Assembly (NCBI GenBank): GCA_014802625.1
Contig: JAAVBX010000023.1
Coordinates: 92,669-156,668 of the forward strand
DNA length: 64,000 bases
Source of the DNA: a bacterium
GTDB taxonomy: Bacteria; Bacteroidota; Bacteroidia; Bacteroidales; Muribaculaceae
Reading direction: 5' to 3'
Part shown: positions 1 through 9,298 of the stretch, piece by piece
Layout: each line of letters starts with the position of its first letter
Position numbering within the stretch: position 1 is the first letter of the stretch
Program-made: the position numbers and the translations under genes
Notes under the pieces: model-generated
The model's database searches: none
Told to the model about the DNA's origin: nothing
The model's input: only the letters and a program-made list of their open reading frames with translations

Positions 1-913
1 TTTGCCATGTTGTTGAGACGGAAACATCGGCTAAATCGGGCATGAGGAGAAGAATCTCTCCACCCTCTCCCGTGAGCGCATCTTCAGTAATATCTTCATC
101 GCCATCTTGGCTCCATATCCGGAATGTAGGCTCATCATTATCCTTTGAAGATAAAATCTCCACATTTTCGGATTCTTGAGGTATGGTGTCATCAGATGTT
201 CCCTGTCGGACTTCCCTTCTTACGAAAGTCCATCCATCATCCTCCGAAGGCAGCTCATCTTCTATGGAGAAGATTCTTTCCCGGCCATCCTTCTCATATA
301 CGAGCTGATACTCCTCCTCTTCCTCGCCGGAATCATCCTCCGTGGTTATGAGGGATGTCCCGACCGCATATGGGCGGTAGTCGATGAGAGGTTGGTAAAT
401 ATATCCGCATATGCCTATGGCGGCGACATATGCTCCGCAGGCCAAAAGTGCTATCCATTGCAGATGAGGCCGGATTATCCATCTGATGCGATGGTTATAA
501 ATTATCAGCCAAATGATAGCCCCTGAGATAACGATATTCTTCCAGAATGTAGCCCAATTTGATATGATGAAGGCATCTCCGAAACATCCGCAGTCGGCGA
601 CCGGATTATAAATCGCTATCCATAACGTCAACGGCAGCATCACCGCCATCAGTAATGCTGCGCCGATGGGAGCAGTGCGCCGGAAACAACCAAGCGCGAG
701 GAACACTCCGATTGTAAACTCATATGCGCAGAGCAGGAAAACAAAGACTATGATGAGATTTCTCAAGACCGGCATATGCAGGGCTGCCATATAGTCTTCC
801 ATCTTATAGATTGTTCCCCAGGGATCCACGCTCTTGACAAAGCCGGAAAATATGAATACTGCGCCTGTCAGCAGACGCAGTATCCATGTTATGAATTGTT
901 TCATGCTATTCAT
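1..913 (-). CDS. DoxX-like membrane protein (BT_3928-like), truncated at left window edge
   Basis: Minus-strand reading frame starting MNSMKQFITWILRLLTGAVFIFSGFVKSVDPWGTIYKMEDYM, several TM segments, CGCFG motif; runs off the window edge; adjacent to DUF1599 gene. Confidence 0.75.
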   Translation of the reverse strand, partial: MNSMKQFITWILRLLTGAVFIFSGFVKSVDPWGTIYKMEDYMAALHMPVLRNLIIVFVFLLCAYEFTIGVFLALGCFRRTAPIGAALLMAVMLPLTLWIAIYNPVADCGCFGDAFIISNWATFWKNIVISGAIIWLIIYNHRIRWIIRPHLQWIALLACGAYVAAIGICGYIYQPLIDYRPYAVGTSLITTEDDSGEEEEEYQLVYEKDGRERIFSIEDELPSEDDGWTFVRREVRQGTSDDTIPQESENVEILSSKDNDEPTFRIWSQDGDEDITEDALTGEGGEILLLMPDLADVSVSTTWQ

Positions 914-923
914 GGCTATTTGA

Positions 924-1463
924 CTATTTTTGCCCGTCAAGCTTGATCAATGCGAATAGGGCGTAGTTGATCATATCCATATAATTGGCGTCGACACCCT
1001 CCGAAACTAAAGTTTCTCCATTATGATCCTCTATTTCCTTGGTCCGTAGCAGTTTTTGAAGTATGATATCGGTGAAACTGCTTACACGCATCGATCTCCA
1101 TGCTTCGTCATAATCGTGATTCTTGTCGAGCATCAGTTGTGTTGATTCTCTGATGGTTTCATCGTAGGCTTGCAAAGCATCCTCGGCGGGGATCGGATCT
1201 CCGGATCCGAGCTTCAATTGGATAAGCGCCATTGCGCAATAATTCACAATCCCAATAAACTCCGGCACTACACCTTCATTAATATGGCCACGTCCATTTT
1301 TTTCCTCAAGTGAGCGTATACGGCGAGCCTTTATGTAGATTTGATCGGTAAGGGATGTCGGACGCATAATACGCCATGACGTGCCGTAGTCCCGCATTTT
1401 TTTCTCGAACACCTCACGGCATTTTGAGATTTCCTTCGCGAATTCCTCGGATGTTTTTGACAT
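924..1463 (-). CDS. DUF1599 domain protein (duplicated nucleotide-modification-associated domain)
   Basis: ORF 924..1541; likely start MSKTSEEFAKEISKCREVFEKKMRDYGTSW; second repeat copy STQLMLDKNHDYDEAWRSMR. Confidence 0.75.
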   Translation of the reverse strand: MSKTSEEFAKEISKCREVFEKKMRDYGTSWRIMRPTSLTDQIYIKARRIRSLEEKNGRGHINEGVVPEFIGIVNYCAMALIQLKLGSGDPIPAEDALQAYDETIRESTQLMLDKNHDYDEAWRSMRVSSFTDIILQKLLRTKEIEDHNGETLVSEGVDANYMDMINYALFALIKLDGQK

Positions 1464-1579
1464 TTTTGTTATCCTGTATTGCTTTATCGCCCTTGTCGTA
1501 TATGCGACGGGCAACGGGTTAATTTTAGTAAGATAGTGCAAATTTAGCGAAAAAATTTTTAAGAATGAGTGAATTTTTG

Positions 1580-1587
1580 TATTTTTG
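1580..1587 (+). promoter_or_regulatory. Candidate Bacteroidetes -7 box TATTTTTG upstream of agmatine deiminase gene
   Basis: TAnnTTTG match in the divergent intergenic region. Confidence 0.35.
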
Positions 1588-1642
1588 AAGGATTATACTT
1601 ATTGCATTATCCGCAGATAACCGGATTGCAGTATATAAGTTA

Positions 1643-2716
1643 TTGAATATTAATACAATGGATATAAAAAGAAAGAGATTTGTCGCTGAGTGGGAACCGG
1701 TTGACGGGGTCATGTTGGCTCTCCCCCACGAGGACACTGATTGGGCCTATATGCTCGATGACGCGCTCGACTGTTATCGGCGTCTTATCAATGCCTTTAA
1801 TGTGGCGGGAGTAAAAGTTGTGCTTCTAACCAAGGACCGTCAGAAAGCTGATGAGATTCTGAGCGCTCTCCCCTATCCTGAATCTGTCGTTTGCGTCGAA
1901 GTGGATTATAACGATACATGGGTCCGCGACTATGGCCCCTTGGCTGTTGAGCGTCCGGGAGGAAAGCGAGCCCTTGACTTTGGCTTTAATGGTTGGGGAC
2001 TCAAATTCGCGGCAGATAAAGATAATCTTGTCAATCTGCATCTCAGAGAGAAGTTTGTTTTCCTGCCGGAGCAATACCGTAACCAGCGTGATTTCATACT
2101 CGAAGGAGGTTCTGTGGAAAGTGACGGAGATGGAACCCTTTTGACCACCACGCGCTGTTTGACATCTCCTAATCGCAATGGTGGAAAGACCAAAAAGGAA
2201 CTTACTTCCGTCCTCGAAGATAGACTCGGCGCCGAGCATGTGCTTTGGCTTGATTATGGGGCTTTGGCCGGAGATGATACGGATTCACATATCGATACAT
2301 TGGCGCGTCTTGCGCCTCAGAACATCATAGTTTATACGGGATGCCGCAATATGGACGATGAGCACTTCGAGGAATTGCTGAAAATGCGTGCCCAGCTGAC
2401 TCTCTTCAGAAATAAGGATGGTGAGCCGTATAATCTTGTGGAATTGCCTCTGCCCTCGCCCATCTACGATGAGGATGGCAACCGTATTCCCGCCACTTAT
2501 GCCAATTATCTCGTCACGACGCGCCATATCTTTATGCCGATATATGGCAATCAGGAGGAGGATACGCTTGCTTGCCAGACCATACGCATAGCCTATCCGG
2601 AGCATGAGGTGGTCGGTGTCGATTGTAGGGCTCTGCTGCATCAGCACGGTTCTCTTCATTGTGCCACTATGCAACTGCATCCCGGTTTCTACAATGATGC
2701 TATCTGGAAATGCTGA
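1643..2716 (+). CDS. aguA: Agmatine deiminase / peptidylarginine deiminase family
   Basis: 357 aa; EWEPVDGVMLALPHEDTDW, NDTWVRDYGP, LEGGSVESDG, D.DTDSHIDTLAR, C-terminal GSLHCATMQ. Confidence 0.9.
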   Translation: MNINTMDIKRKRFVAEWEPVDGVMLALPHEDTDWAYMLDDALDCYRRLINAFNVAGVKVVLLTKDRQKADEILSALPYPESVVCVEVDYNDTWVRDYGPLAVERPGGKRALDFGFNGWGLKFAADKDNLVNLHLREKFVFLPEQYRNQRDFILEGGSVESDGDGTLLTTTRCLTSPNRNGGKTKKELTSVLEDRLGAEHVLWLDYGALAGDDTDSHIDTLARLAPQNIIVYTGCRNMDDEHFEELLKMRAQLTLFRNKDGEPYNLVELPLPSPIYDEDGNRIPATYANYLVTTRHIFMPIYGNQEEDTLACQTIRIAYPEHEVVGVDCRALLHQHGSLHCATMQLHPGFYNDAIWKC

Positions 2717-2752
2717 TGGGGGCTATTGTAAACTATTTAATTCATAACTTCT

Positions 2753-3652
2753 ATGATTACGGATAAGAAAGACTCAATCAAGGTCGGTATCGTGCAGCAT
2801 TTTTTCTCTGACGATATCGATTCCAACCGAAGCCGCAATCTCGCGGCCATACAGAATCTGGCGGATGAGGGTGCTGACCTCATAGTCCTTTCAGAGCTTC
2901 ATGATTCGCTCTACTTTTGCCAGACTGAGAATGTCGACAATTTTGATCTGGCTATAGAGATTCCCGGGGAGTTTACCGACTTCTATGCTGAGGCGGCAAA
3001 GCAGAATGGAGTGGTTCTGGTCACGAGTGCTTTTGAACGTCGTGCCCCGGGACTCTACCACAACACTGCTATCGTATTTGAGAAAGACGGCTCGATTGCC
3101 GGTCATTATCGTAAAATGCACATTCCCGACGATCCCGGATTTTATGAAAAATTCTATTTCACTCCCGGTGATATAGGTTTCGAACCTATCGATACCTCAG
3201 TCGGCCGTCTCGGAGTGCTTGTTTGCTGGGATCAATGGTATCCTGAGGCTGCACGCCTTATGGCTCTCCGTGGTGCGGAGGTGCTTATTTATCCCACAGC
3301 CATCGGCTGGAATCCCGATGATGATGATGCCGAAAAGCAGCGCCAGCGTGAGGCTTGGATCACAGTCCAGCGCGGCCATGCGGTTGCCAACGGTATCCCT
3401 GTCGTGAGTGTGAATCGTGTCGGTTATGAGGAGGATCCCTCGGAGGCATCTTCAGGTATTGATTTCTGGGGTTCGAGCTTCGTAGCCGGCCCTCAGGGTG
3501 AATTCCTTGCGCTTTGTCCTGAAAATGCCGCGCAGGATGTCGTTGTCGAAATTGATATGAAGCGTTCGGAGAATGTGCGTCGATGGTGGCCTTTCCTCCG
3601 CGACCGGCGTATAGAGAATTATGGCGGACTGACCAAGCGCTTCCTTGATTGA
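2753..3652 (+). CDS. aguB: N-carbamoylputrescine amidase (carbon-nitrogen hydrolase)
   Basis: 299 aa nitrilase fold: LSELHDSLYF, YRKMHIPDDPGFYEKFYFTPGD, VCWDQWYPEAARLMALRGAE. Confidence 0.9.
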   Translation: MITDKKDSIKVGIVQHFFSDDIDSNRSRNLAAIQNLADEGADLIVLSELHDSLYFCQTENVDNFDLAIEIPGEFTDFYAEAAKQNGVVLVTSAFERRAPGLYHNTAIVFEKDGSIAGHYRKMHIPDDPGFYEKFYFTPGDIGFEPIDTSVGRLGVLVCWDQWYPEAARLMALRGAEVLIYPTAIGWNPDDDDAEKQRQREAWITVQRGHAVANGIPVVSVNRVGYEEDPSEASSGIDFWGSSFVAGPQGEFLALCPENAAQDVVVEIDMKRSENVRRWWPFLRDRRIENYGGLTKRFLD

Positions 3653-3688
3653 TTTTTATATATCCATCTAATATTATTTATTTCGAAC

Positions 3689-4624
3689 ATGGATGAATTA
3701 AATAATCATGAATTCGAATATAAGGGCCTATGTATTAACGGATTTCTGATGATTTTCTGGACGTTTATCGTCATCCCGGCTCTTATCCTTGCGTGCCTCC
3801 TTATCGGTGGGGAGCAAAACTTATGGCTCTCGATCGGTGGGACTGCAGTGCTTTTCGTGCTTTTTATCATGGGTTGTGCCGGCTACTTTATTCAGGAACC
3901 CAATGAGGCTCGTGTGATGATTTTCTTCGGAAAATATCGCGGCACATGTCATAAGGTAGGTTACTACTGGGTAAATCCCTTTATGTCACGTAAGAAAATT
4001 TCCCTGCGTATCCGTAATATGGATATCGATCCCATTAAGGTCAACGACAAGGTCGGCAATCCTGTAATGATCGGTATGGTGCTCGTATGGAAGGTGCGTG
4101 ACACTTATAAAGTTGTATTCGACCTTGACGCTGCTTCCCTTTCCGCTGCCCAGGGTGGCGCGCTTAGCAATACTGCCCTAAATAACTTCGTGCGTATTCA
4201 GAGTGATGCCGCGCTTCGTGAAGTGACGAGTCATTTCGCGTATGATCCCCAGCCCGAACATCCTGACGAGCTGACCCTGCGGGATGGTGGCGAAGCTATA
4301 AACGACCTCCTCGAGAAGAAGATCAATGAGCGTCTCGCTATGGCCGGCATTGAAGTTGTGGAAGCCCGGCTTAACTATCTTGCATATGCTCCGGAAATCG
4401 CCGCCGTCATGTTGCGTCGTCAGCAGGCATCGGCTATTATCACGGCGCGTGAGAAAATAGTGGAAGGAGCCGTGTCAATGGTTGAGATGGCACTTCGTCG
4501 CCTTGAGGATGGAAACGTGGTTGAGCTTGATCCCCGCTCCAAGGCAACTATGGTCAGCAATCTGCTCGTTGTGCTTTGTGGCGACGAGCCCGTCACTCCT
4601 ATGGTCAACACCGGTTCCAATTAA
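3689..4624 (+). CDS. SPFH/Band 7 domain membrane protein
   Basis: N-terminal TM segments then NEARVMIFFGKYRGTCHKVGYYWVNPF, stomatin-like. Confidence 0.85.
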   Translation: MDELNNHEFEYKGLCINGFLMIFWTFIVIPALILACLLIGGEQNLWLSIGGTAVLFVLFIMGCAGYFIQEPNEARVMIFFGKYRGTCHKVGYYWVNPFMSRKKISLRIRNMDIDPIKVNDKVGNPVMIGMVLVWKVRDTYKVVFDLDAASLSAAQGGALSNTALNNFVRIQSDAALREVTSHFAYDPQPEHPDELTLRDGGEAINDLLEKKINERLAMAGIEVVEARLNYLAYAPEIAAVMLRRQQASAIITAREKIVEGAVSMVEMALRRLEDGNVVELDPRSKATMVSNLLVVLCGDEPVTPMVNTGSN

Positions 4625-4631
4625 ATAAGTT

Positions 4632-5411
4632 GTGGAAAAAAGAATTGAAATTGATGGCGTAAGCCTGAACTATTCCGACACCGGCAAATCCGATGGTCTG
4701 CCGGTGATTCTTATGCACGGCTGGGGGTGTAATCTCACGACGGTAAAATCGATCGCTTCCATCCTCGAACCCGGCATGAGGGTCTTGAGTATCGATCTCC
4801 CGGGACATGGCAAGAGTCAGGAGCCTCCGGAAATATGGGGCGTAGAGCAGTATACATCTCTTATCGAGAAATTTATCAGTCTTCTCGGATTGAAAGATGT
4901 CACTTTAATAGGACATAGTTTCGGTGGCAGAATAGGTATACTCCTCTCTTCGCGGAATGATTACGTGAGGAAACTTGTGTTGGTTGACGCTGCCGGAGTC
5001 AAGCCTCGACGAAGTCTGGGATATTATCTGAAGATCTATACATTCAAGACTTTGAAACATACATTGCCATTAATCTTCGGGCGTGAACGTGGAGGAAAGA
5101 TGCTTGATGCCTACAGGGGTAAGTCCGGTTCGGCAGATTATCGCAACGCCTCCCCCGTGATGCGGGGCATTCTCAGTCGATGTGTCAATGAAGATCTGAA
5201 GCATGTCATGCCCTCTGTCAAGGCTCCGACTCTCCTTATATGGGGTGCCGATGACACCGCCACTCCTATTTCAGATGCCAAGGTCATGGAGCGTCTCATT
5301 CCGGATGCCGGCCTGGTCAGCTTCGAGGGTTGCGGCCACTATAGTTTTCTTGACAATCCCGGTGGCTTCAAAGCTGTAATGCGTGAGTTCTTCAAAAATG
5401 AATTGAATTGA
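4632..5411 (+). CDS. Alpha/beta hydrolase
   Basis: MHGWGCN, GHSFGGRIG nucleophile elbow, C-terminal GCGHYSFLDNP. Confidence 0.85.
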   Translation: MEKRIEIDGVSLNYSDTGKSDGLPVILMHGWGCNLTTVKSIASILEPGMRVLSIDLPGHGKSQEPPEIWGVEQYTSLIEKFISLLGLKDVTLIGHSFGGRIGILLSSRNDYVRKLVLVDAAGVKPRRSLGYYLKIYTFKTLKHTLPLIFGRERGGKMLDAYRGKSGSADYRNASPVMRGILSRCVNEDLKHVMPSVKAPTLLIWGADDTATPISDAKVMERLIPDAGLVSFEGCGHYSFLDNPGGFKAVMREFFKNELN

Positions 5412-5423
5412 TACTAAAGTAAA

Positions 5424-7025
5424 ATGAGCATATTTCTTATTTCAATCTATCTGGTCTGCGGGATATTCCTTATCCTTAACTTCAAGCCCGATATACATAT
5501 GCTTCAGCAAAACAGCTATCGAATCAGCCGTTATTGGCGATGGCTTGAACATGGCAATTTTCTGCCAATGCGCAAAGTAGCCGTCATTGCGCTGATTTTC
5601 CTCGCTCTGTCGACTCTGCTCAATCCTCCTCTTAGAGCACTCTTGATAGCATTGATTTGTGTGATTGAATGCTGGACTATCCTTAAGGAGAAACATAAGA
5701 AGCCTCTTGTATTCACTCCTCGCGTGAAGCGTATATATTCCGTCACAAGCCTGCTTGCGCTGATTCCATACATTCTTCTCATTATCTTCGTGGGGAAATC
5801 AAATGATATGGTAGGCTTTTATCCCGGACCGACCTTCGTGCTGTCGGTAATGTTGTTGATTACGGTGGTATCGTATCTTTTTGTCATAGCCGCTGTCTGG
5901 TTATTGCGTCCCGTGGAGAAGCATATCAATAACGGTTATATTAATGATGCCAAGAGAATTCTGAAATCTATGCCGGACCTAAAGGTTATAGGTATCACAG
6001 GCTCCTACGGAAAGACGAGTACAAAACATTACCTGCAATCAATTCTTTCCGAACATTTCGAGACATTAATGACTCCGGGTAGCTACAATACACCGATGGG
6101 AGTCGTGAGAACTGTCCGGGAGATGATGAAACCCTATACGGAGGTCTTTATCTGTGAGATGGGGGCAAAACAAAAAGGTGACATCAAGGAAATCTGCGAT
6201 ATTGTTGATCCGCAATGCGGTATTATTACGGCAGTCGGCCCGATGCATCTTGAGACATTTGGCAATCTCGAGACCGTGCGTGATACAAAATTCGAGCTTG
6301 CGGATGCTATTCCTGCCGATGGTTTTATAGTGGTCAACGATGATTTCCCCCCTGTCGCTTCTCGTAGCGTAGATAATACGGAGTGTATCCGCTATGCAGT
6401 GTCAGCAAAGGCATCCGCGGATTATACAGCCGAGGATATTGAGTATTCTCCGGATGGAACGCGTTTCACGGTTGTTTCCCCCACCGGGGAGAGACTGTCA
6501 TTCACGACTCGTCTTGTCGGCGACTGTAACATTTCCAATCTTCTTGCCGCTATTATCGTAGCTCTGAAACTTGGGGTGCCCCATGACAAAATCCGCACAG
6601 GTGTCAGTCGAATCGAGCAGGTTGAGCACCGACTGAATGTAAAACGCACTCCCGGCGGAGTAACTATAATAGATGATGCCTTCAACAGTAATCCTGTAGG
6701 ATCAAGGATGGCTCTTGAGGTGTTGGGCAGATTCCGTAATGGGCGCCGTATTTGTGTCACTCCCGGTATGATAGAACTCGCTGACAAAGCAGAGGAACTC
6801 AATGAACAGCTTGGAAGACATATTGCCGGGAATGCTGATATCGCCATTATCGTCAATGAGGTGAATAGAGCCGCTTTGGTCAAGGGAATACTTGATGAGG
6901 GATTCGATAAGGCTAATCTTCATACTGTGGCTGATTTCGCTGAGGCCCAAAGATTGTTGTCAGGACTCCTACGAAATGGTGATACCGTTTTATATGAAAA
7001 TGATCTCCCTGACAGTATCAAATAA
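5424..7025 (+). CDS. MurF-like Mur ligase family protein with N-terminal transmembrane region
   Basis: 533 aa; GITGSYGKTSTKHYL P-loop, HRLNVK, DDAFNSNPVGSRMALEVL, C-terminal LYENDLPDSIK. Confidence 0.85.
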   Translation: MSIFLISIYLVCGIFLILNFKPDIHMLQQNSYRISRYWRWLEHGNFLPMRKVAVIALIFLALSTLLNPPLRALLIALICVIECWTILKEKHKKPLVFTPRVKRIYSVTSLLALIPYILLIIFVGKSNDMVGFYPGPTFVLSVMLLITVVSYLFVIAAVWLLRPVEKHINNGYINDAKRILKSMPDLKVIGITGSYGKTSTKHYLQSILSEHFETLMTPGSYNTPMGVVRTVREMMKPYTEVFICEMGAKQKGDIKEICDIVDPQCGIITAVGPMHLETFGNLETVRDTKFELADAIPADGFIVVNDDFPPVASRSVDNTECIRYAVSAKASADYTAEDIEYSPDGTRFTVVSPTGERLSFTTRLVGDCNISNLLAAIIVALKLGVPHDKIRTGVSRIEQVEHRLNVKRTPGGVTIIDDAFNSNPVGSRMALEVLGRFRNGRRICVTPGMIELADKAEELNEQLGRHIAGNADIAIIVNEVNRAALVKGILDEGFDKANLHTVADFAEAQRLLSGLLRNGDTVLYENDLPDSIK

Positions 7026-7047
7026 CGCCGAAATTGCCAACTATAAA

Positions 7048-7079
7048 GAGGGAGGTACGATTCACATCGTGCCTCCCTC
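7048..7079. terminator. Hairpin between convergent genes
   Basis: gagggaggtacgat-tcac-atcgtgcctccctc. Confidence 0.6.
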
Positions 7080-7149
7080 GCTTTCGTAAAGTTGCTAACA
7101 CTCTTGATAAAGTACTTATTTAAACAAGCACTCTTATCTACTCAAGCTC

Positions 7150-9261
7150 TTAGGGATTTGAAGTGGAGTCAGGTTCTTTTATTAGAAATAAGGGTAGTTT
7201 ATCTGTCCAAATATAGGTAGTTTCAAATTTGATATTAAATGCACCAAAACTTGGTCTTAGTAAACTACTCCCACTTTGAATATAGCTTGAAGAAAGGAAA
7301 TAGCCGTATCCTTCGTTAGTATAGATCCGAGCGTAACTATTATCTGACTGTCTTCTTACAATACCAAGTGAAGGTATTTTGTATTCTATATATCCATCTT
7401 GCCAATAAGTATCATTATTAACAATATCAAATACCGATACATTAAGATTCTCAGGCAGTGCTTTTATTTTAATGGAATAGTAAGGTCTTTTGTAATCATT
7501 TTCTTCCAACATAAATTCCCATTTATATGCAGCATATTCCGATGTCCCCTTAAATCGTATAGCATATAGTGGTCTATAGGCAAAAGGAGTTGCAGCCTCA
7601 TCATTTGTTAAATCTCTATAATTACGATAGATTATCTTATTAGTTACTCCCACCGCACCTACAAATGTACTTTTCAATGCCTCAGGATCCTTGGACGCCG
7701 GTAGCATAGTAATCGCCCCCTTCTCATTGATATAATTTTTAAAGGAAATTTCCTCCGGATATGAAATATGATCATTCTTCCATAAAGTGTTGTCATCATT
7801 CTTCTCCGCAGCGAAGTTAATAAATACTTCTCTTACTGCATCCACTCCGTTACCATTTATATAATGCTCTAATTCCCTATCTTCAAGCATATAAACTGGT
7901 TGAGAAGGAATCAATAAACTCCATTCACCGGCATTCGGAATTTTATACTTGTCCCCTGTTACACTCTCTTTGAGCAGTACTTCATTGGTATTTGTACCAT
8001 CATCTAATAATTTTGCATTTTTTAGCTCTTCAATTTTGATATATGGTCCGTCATCCCCGGTAGAGTAATCGTTTACATCAGCAGAGAAAGAATCGTAGAA
8101 AGTGAACTCTTTCGAGTTGATATTTAGATTCTTCACCATGTAGGGAGCGAATCGGTTGACGCTCAGACGCTCGTTGAGCTGACGCTGTTCCTCGGCCGAG
8201 ATATTGAGGAGGTTGACGGTCAGGTGATCCTCCACCATCTCGTCGGTATCCTCCCAGTCGGCCACCATGACGTTGAAGTTAATCTCCTCACCCTTGTCGA
8301 CCACGATAGTATAGAGTGTATTGTACTTGATTGCTAGCGGGGTTCTATTCTCCTTCACAGGGTCTATGAACTCAACCTCGTGTGTACGCGTAACGCTCTC
8401 ACCGTTCTCCACCTGCGTGTATTCGATTGTCAGCGAGGGTAGTTTGCCGGCTTCAGCCGTGGCGTAGTTGGGATAGGAGTAGATGGTATGTCGGAGACTT
8501 TTCTCATCCTCTCGGCTGCCCTCAAGCGGGAGCTTATTGTCAGTGTTGGTGCTATCGTAGACTTTCTTTTGCTCAAACCAGCTGTCATCCACCTTTTCGA
8601 GCCACGATTCCGAATTCGAATAGATGCCGGTACGTATGGCGCGGTTATTGTATGTGACGCTGTTGATCGTCACTCCATCAGCTTTGTTTACGATGTCGAA
8701 ACGTGCCGGCAGACGATTCATCGTGATGGTTCCTATGTCGAGCGTTCCGGCCGTGATGCTCGTTGCCACCCCTTTCTCCTCGGAGGATACCATCAGGAAG
8801 TTCTCTCCGTCGGGCGCCTGCGAGGTGAGTATTCTTGTCAGAAGCCCGTAAATCGAGAGATTGCCTGAATTTGATTGGAATCCGGGTGTCCCCTTGAATT
8901 TTTTCAGTTCCTCGACGGTGTCGTCGTCCGGGTTCGCGATGAAACGCATTCGGTATCGCGCATCCTTCTCCACGTTGAGTGCCCATTCATCGGGCTGTCC
9001 GGTGCGGTAGGCCTGTAGCAGCGTGCAGTCGGAGTTATCCTCCTGGTCCCATGCCAGCACATATAGTGTCTCGACCCTTTTCTCGTTGTCCTCGGCCGGG
9101 GTGCGTGTGCCCTCGTGTCCGGCCGCTCCGCTGAGGCGGAACCGGATACTACCCTGCCCCTCGGTCGTGAGGGAGGTTTCCATTAGATCCTGTGCCGAGC
9201 ATCCGCCCGCCAGCAGGGCCACACCCGTCAGCAGGGTGCAGATAAGTTTATTCGTATTCAT
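7150..9261 (-). CDS. Large fimbrial lipoprotein, probable fimbrial tip/adhesin subunit
   Basis: 703 aa; lipobox LLAGGC; N-half fimbrillin-like; C-half KYKIPNAGEWSLLIPSQ and YGYFLSSSYI resembling FISUMP/lectin-like adhesin modules; in fimbrial operon. Confidence 0.7.
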   Translation of the reverse strand: MNTNKLICTLLTGVALLAGGCSAQDLMETSLTTEGQGSIRFRLSGAAGHEGTRTPAEDNEKRVETLYVLAWDQEDNSDCTLLQAYRTGQPDEWALNVEKDARYRMRFIANPDDDTVEELKKFKGTPGFQSNSGNLSIYGLLTRILTSQAPDGENFLMVSSEEKGVATSITAGTLDIGTITMNRLPARFDIVNKADGVTINSVTYNNRAIRTGIYSNSESWLEKVDDSWFEQKKVYDSTNTDNKLPLEGSREDEKSLRHTIYSYPNYATAEAGKLPSLTIEYTQVENGESVTRTHEVEFIDPVKENRTPLAIKYNTLYTIVVDKGEEINFNVMVADWEDTDEMVEDHLTVNLLNISAEEQRQLNERLSVNRFAPYMVKNLNINSKEFTFYDSFSADVNDYSTGDDGPYIKIEELKNAKLLDDGTNTNEVLLKESVTGDKYKIPNAGEWSLLIPSQPVYMLEDRELEHYINGNGVDAVREVFINFAAEKNDDNTLWKNDHISYPEEISFKNYINEKGAITMLPASKDPEALKSTFVGAVGVTNKIIYRNYRDLTNDEAATPFAYRPLYAIRFKGTSEYAAYKWEFMLEENDYKRPYYSIKIKALPENLNVSVFDIVNNDTYWQDGYIEYKIPSLGIVRRQSDNSYARIYTNEGYGYFLSSSYIQSGSSLLRPSFGAFNIKFETTYIWTDKLPLFLIKEPDSTSNP

Positions 9262-9298
9262 TCTGTGTGATTCGGTTATTTATATATTATTTTCAGTT

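Noticed and set aside
176-526. 116-aa plus ORF at the left edge
   Set aside because: Antisense to the DoxX-like reading frame, which has clear TM and motif content
8488-8868. 126-aa plus ORF and neighbours (8427, 8624, 9023, 9657, 10031, 11051, 12008)
   Set aside because: All antisense to well-supported fimbrial genes; GC-rich shadow ORFs without signal or domain features
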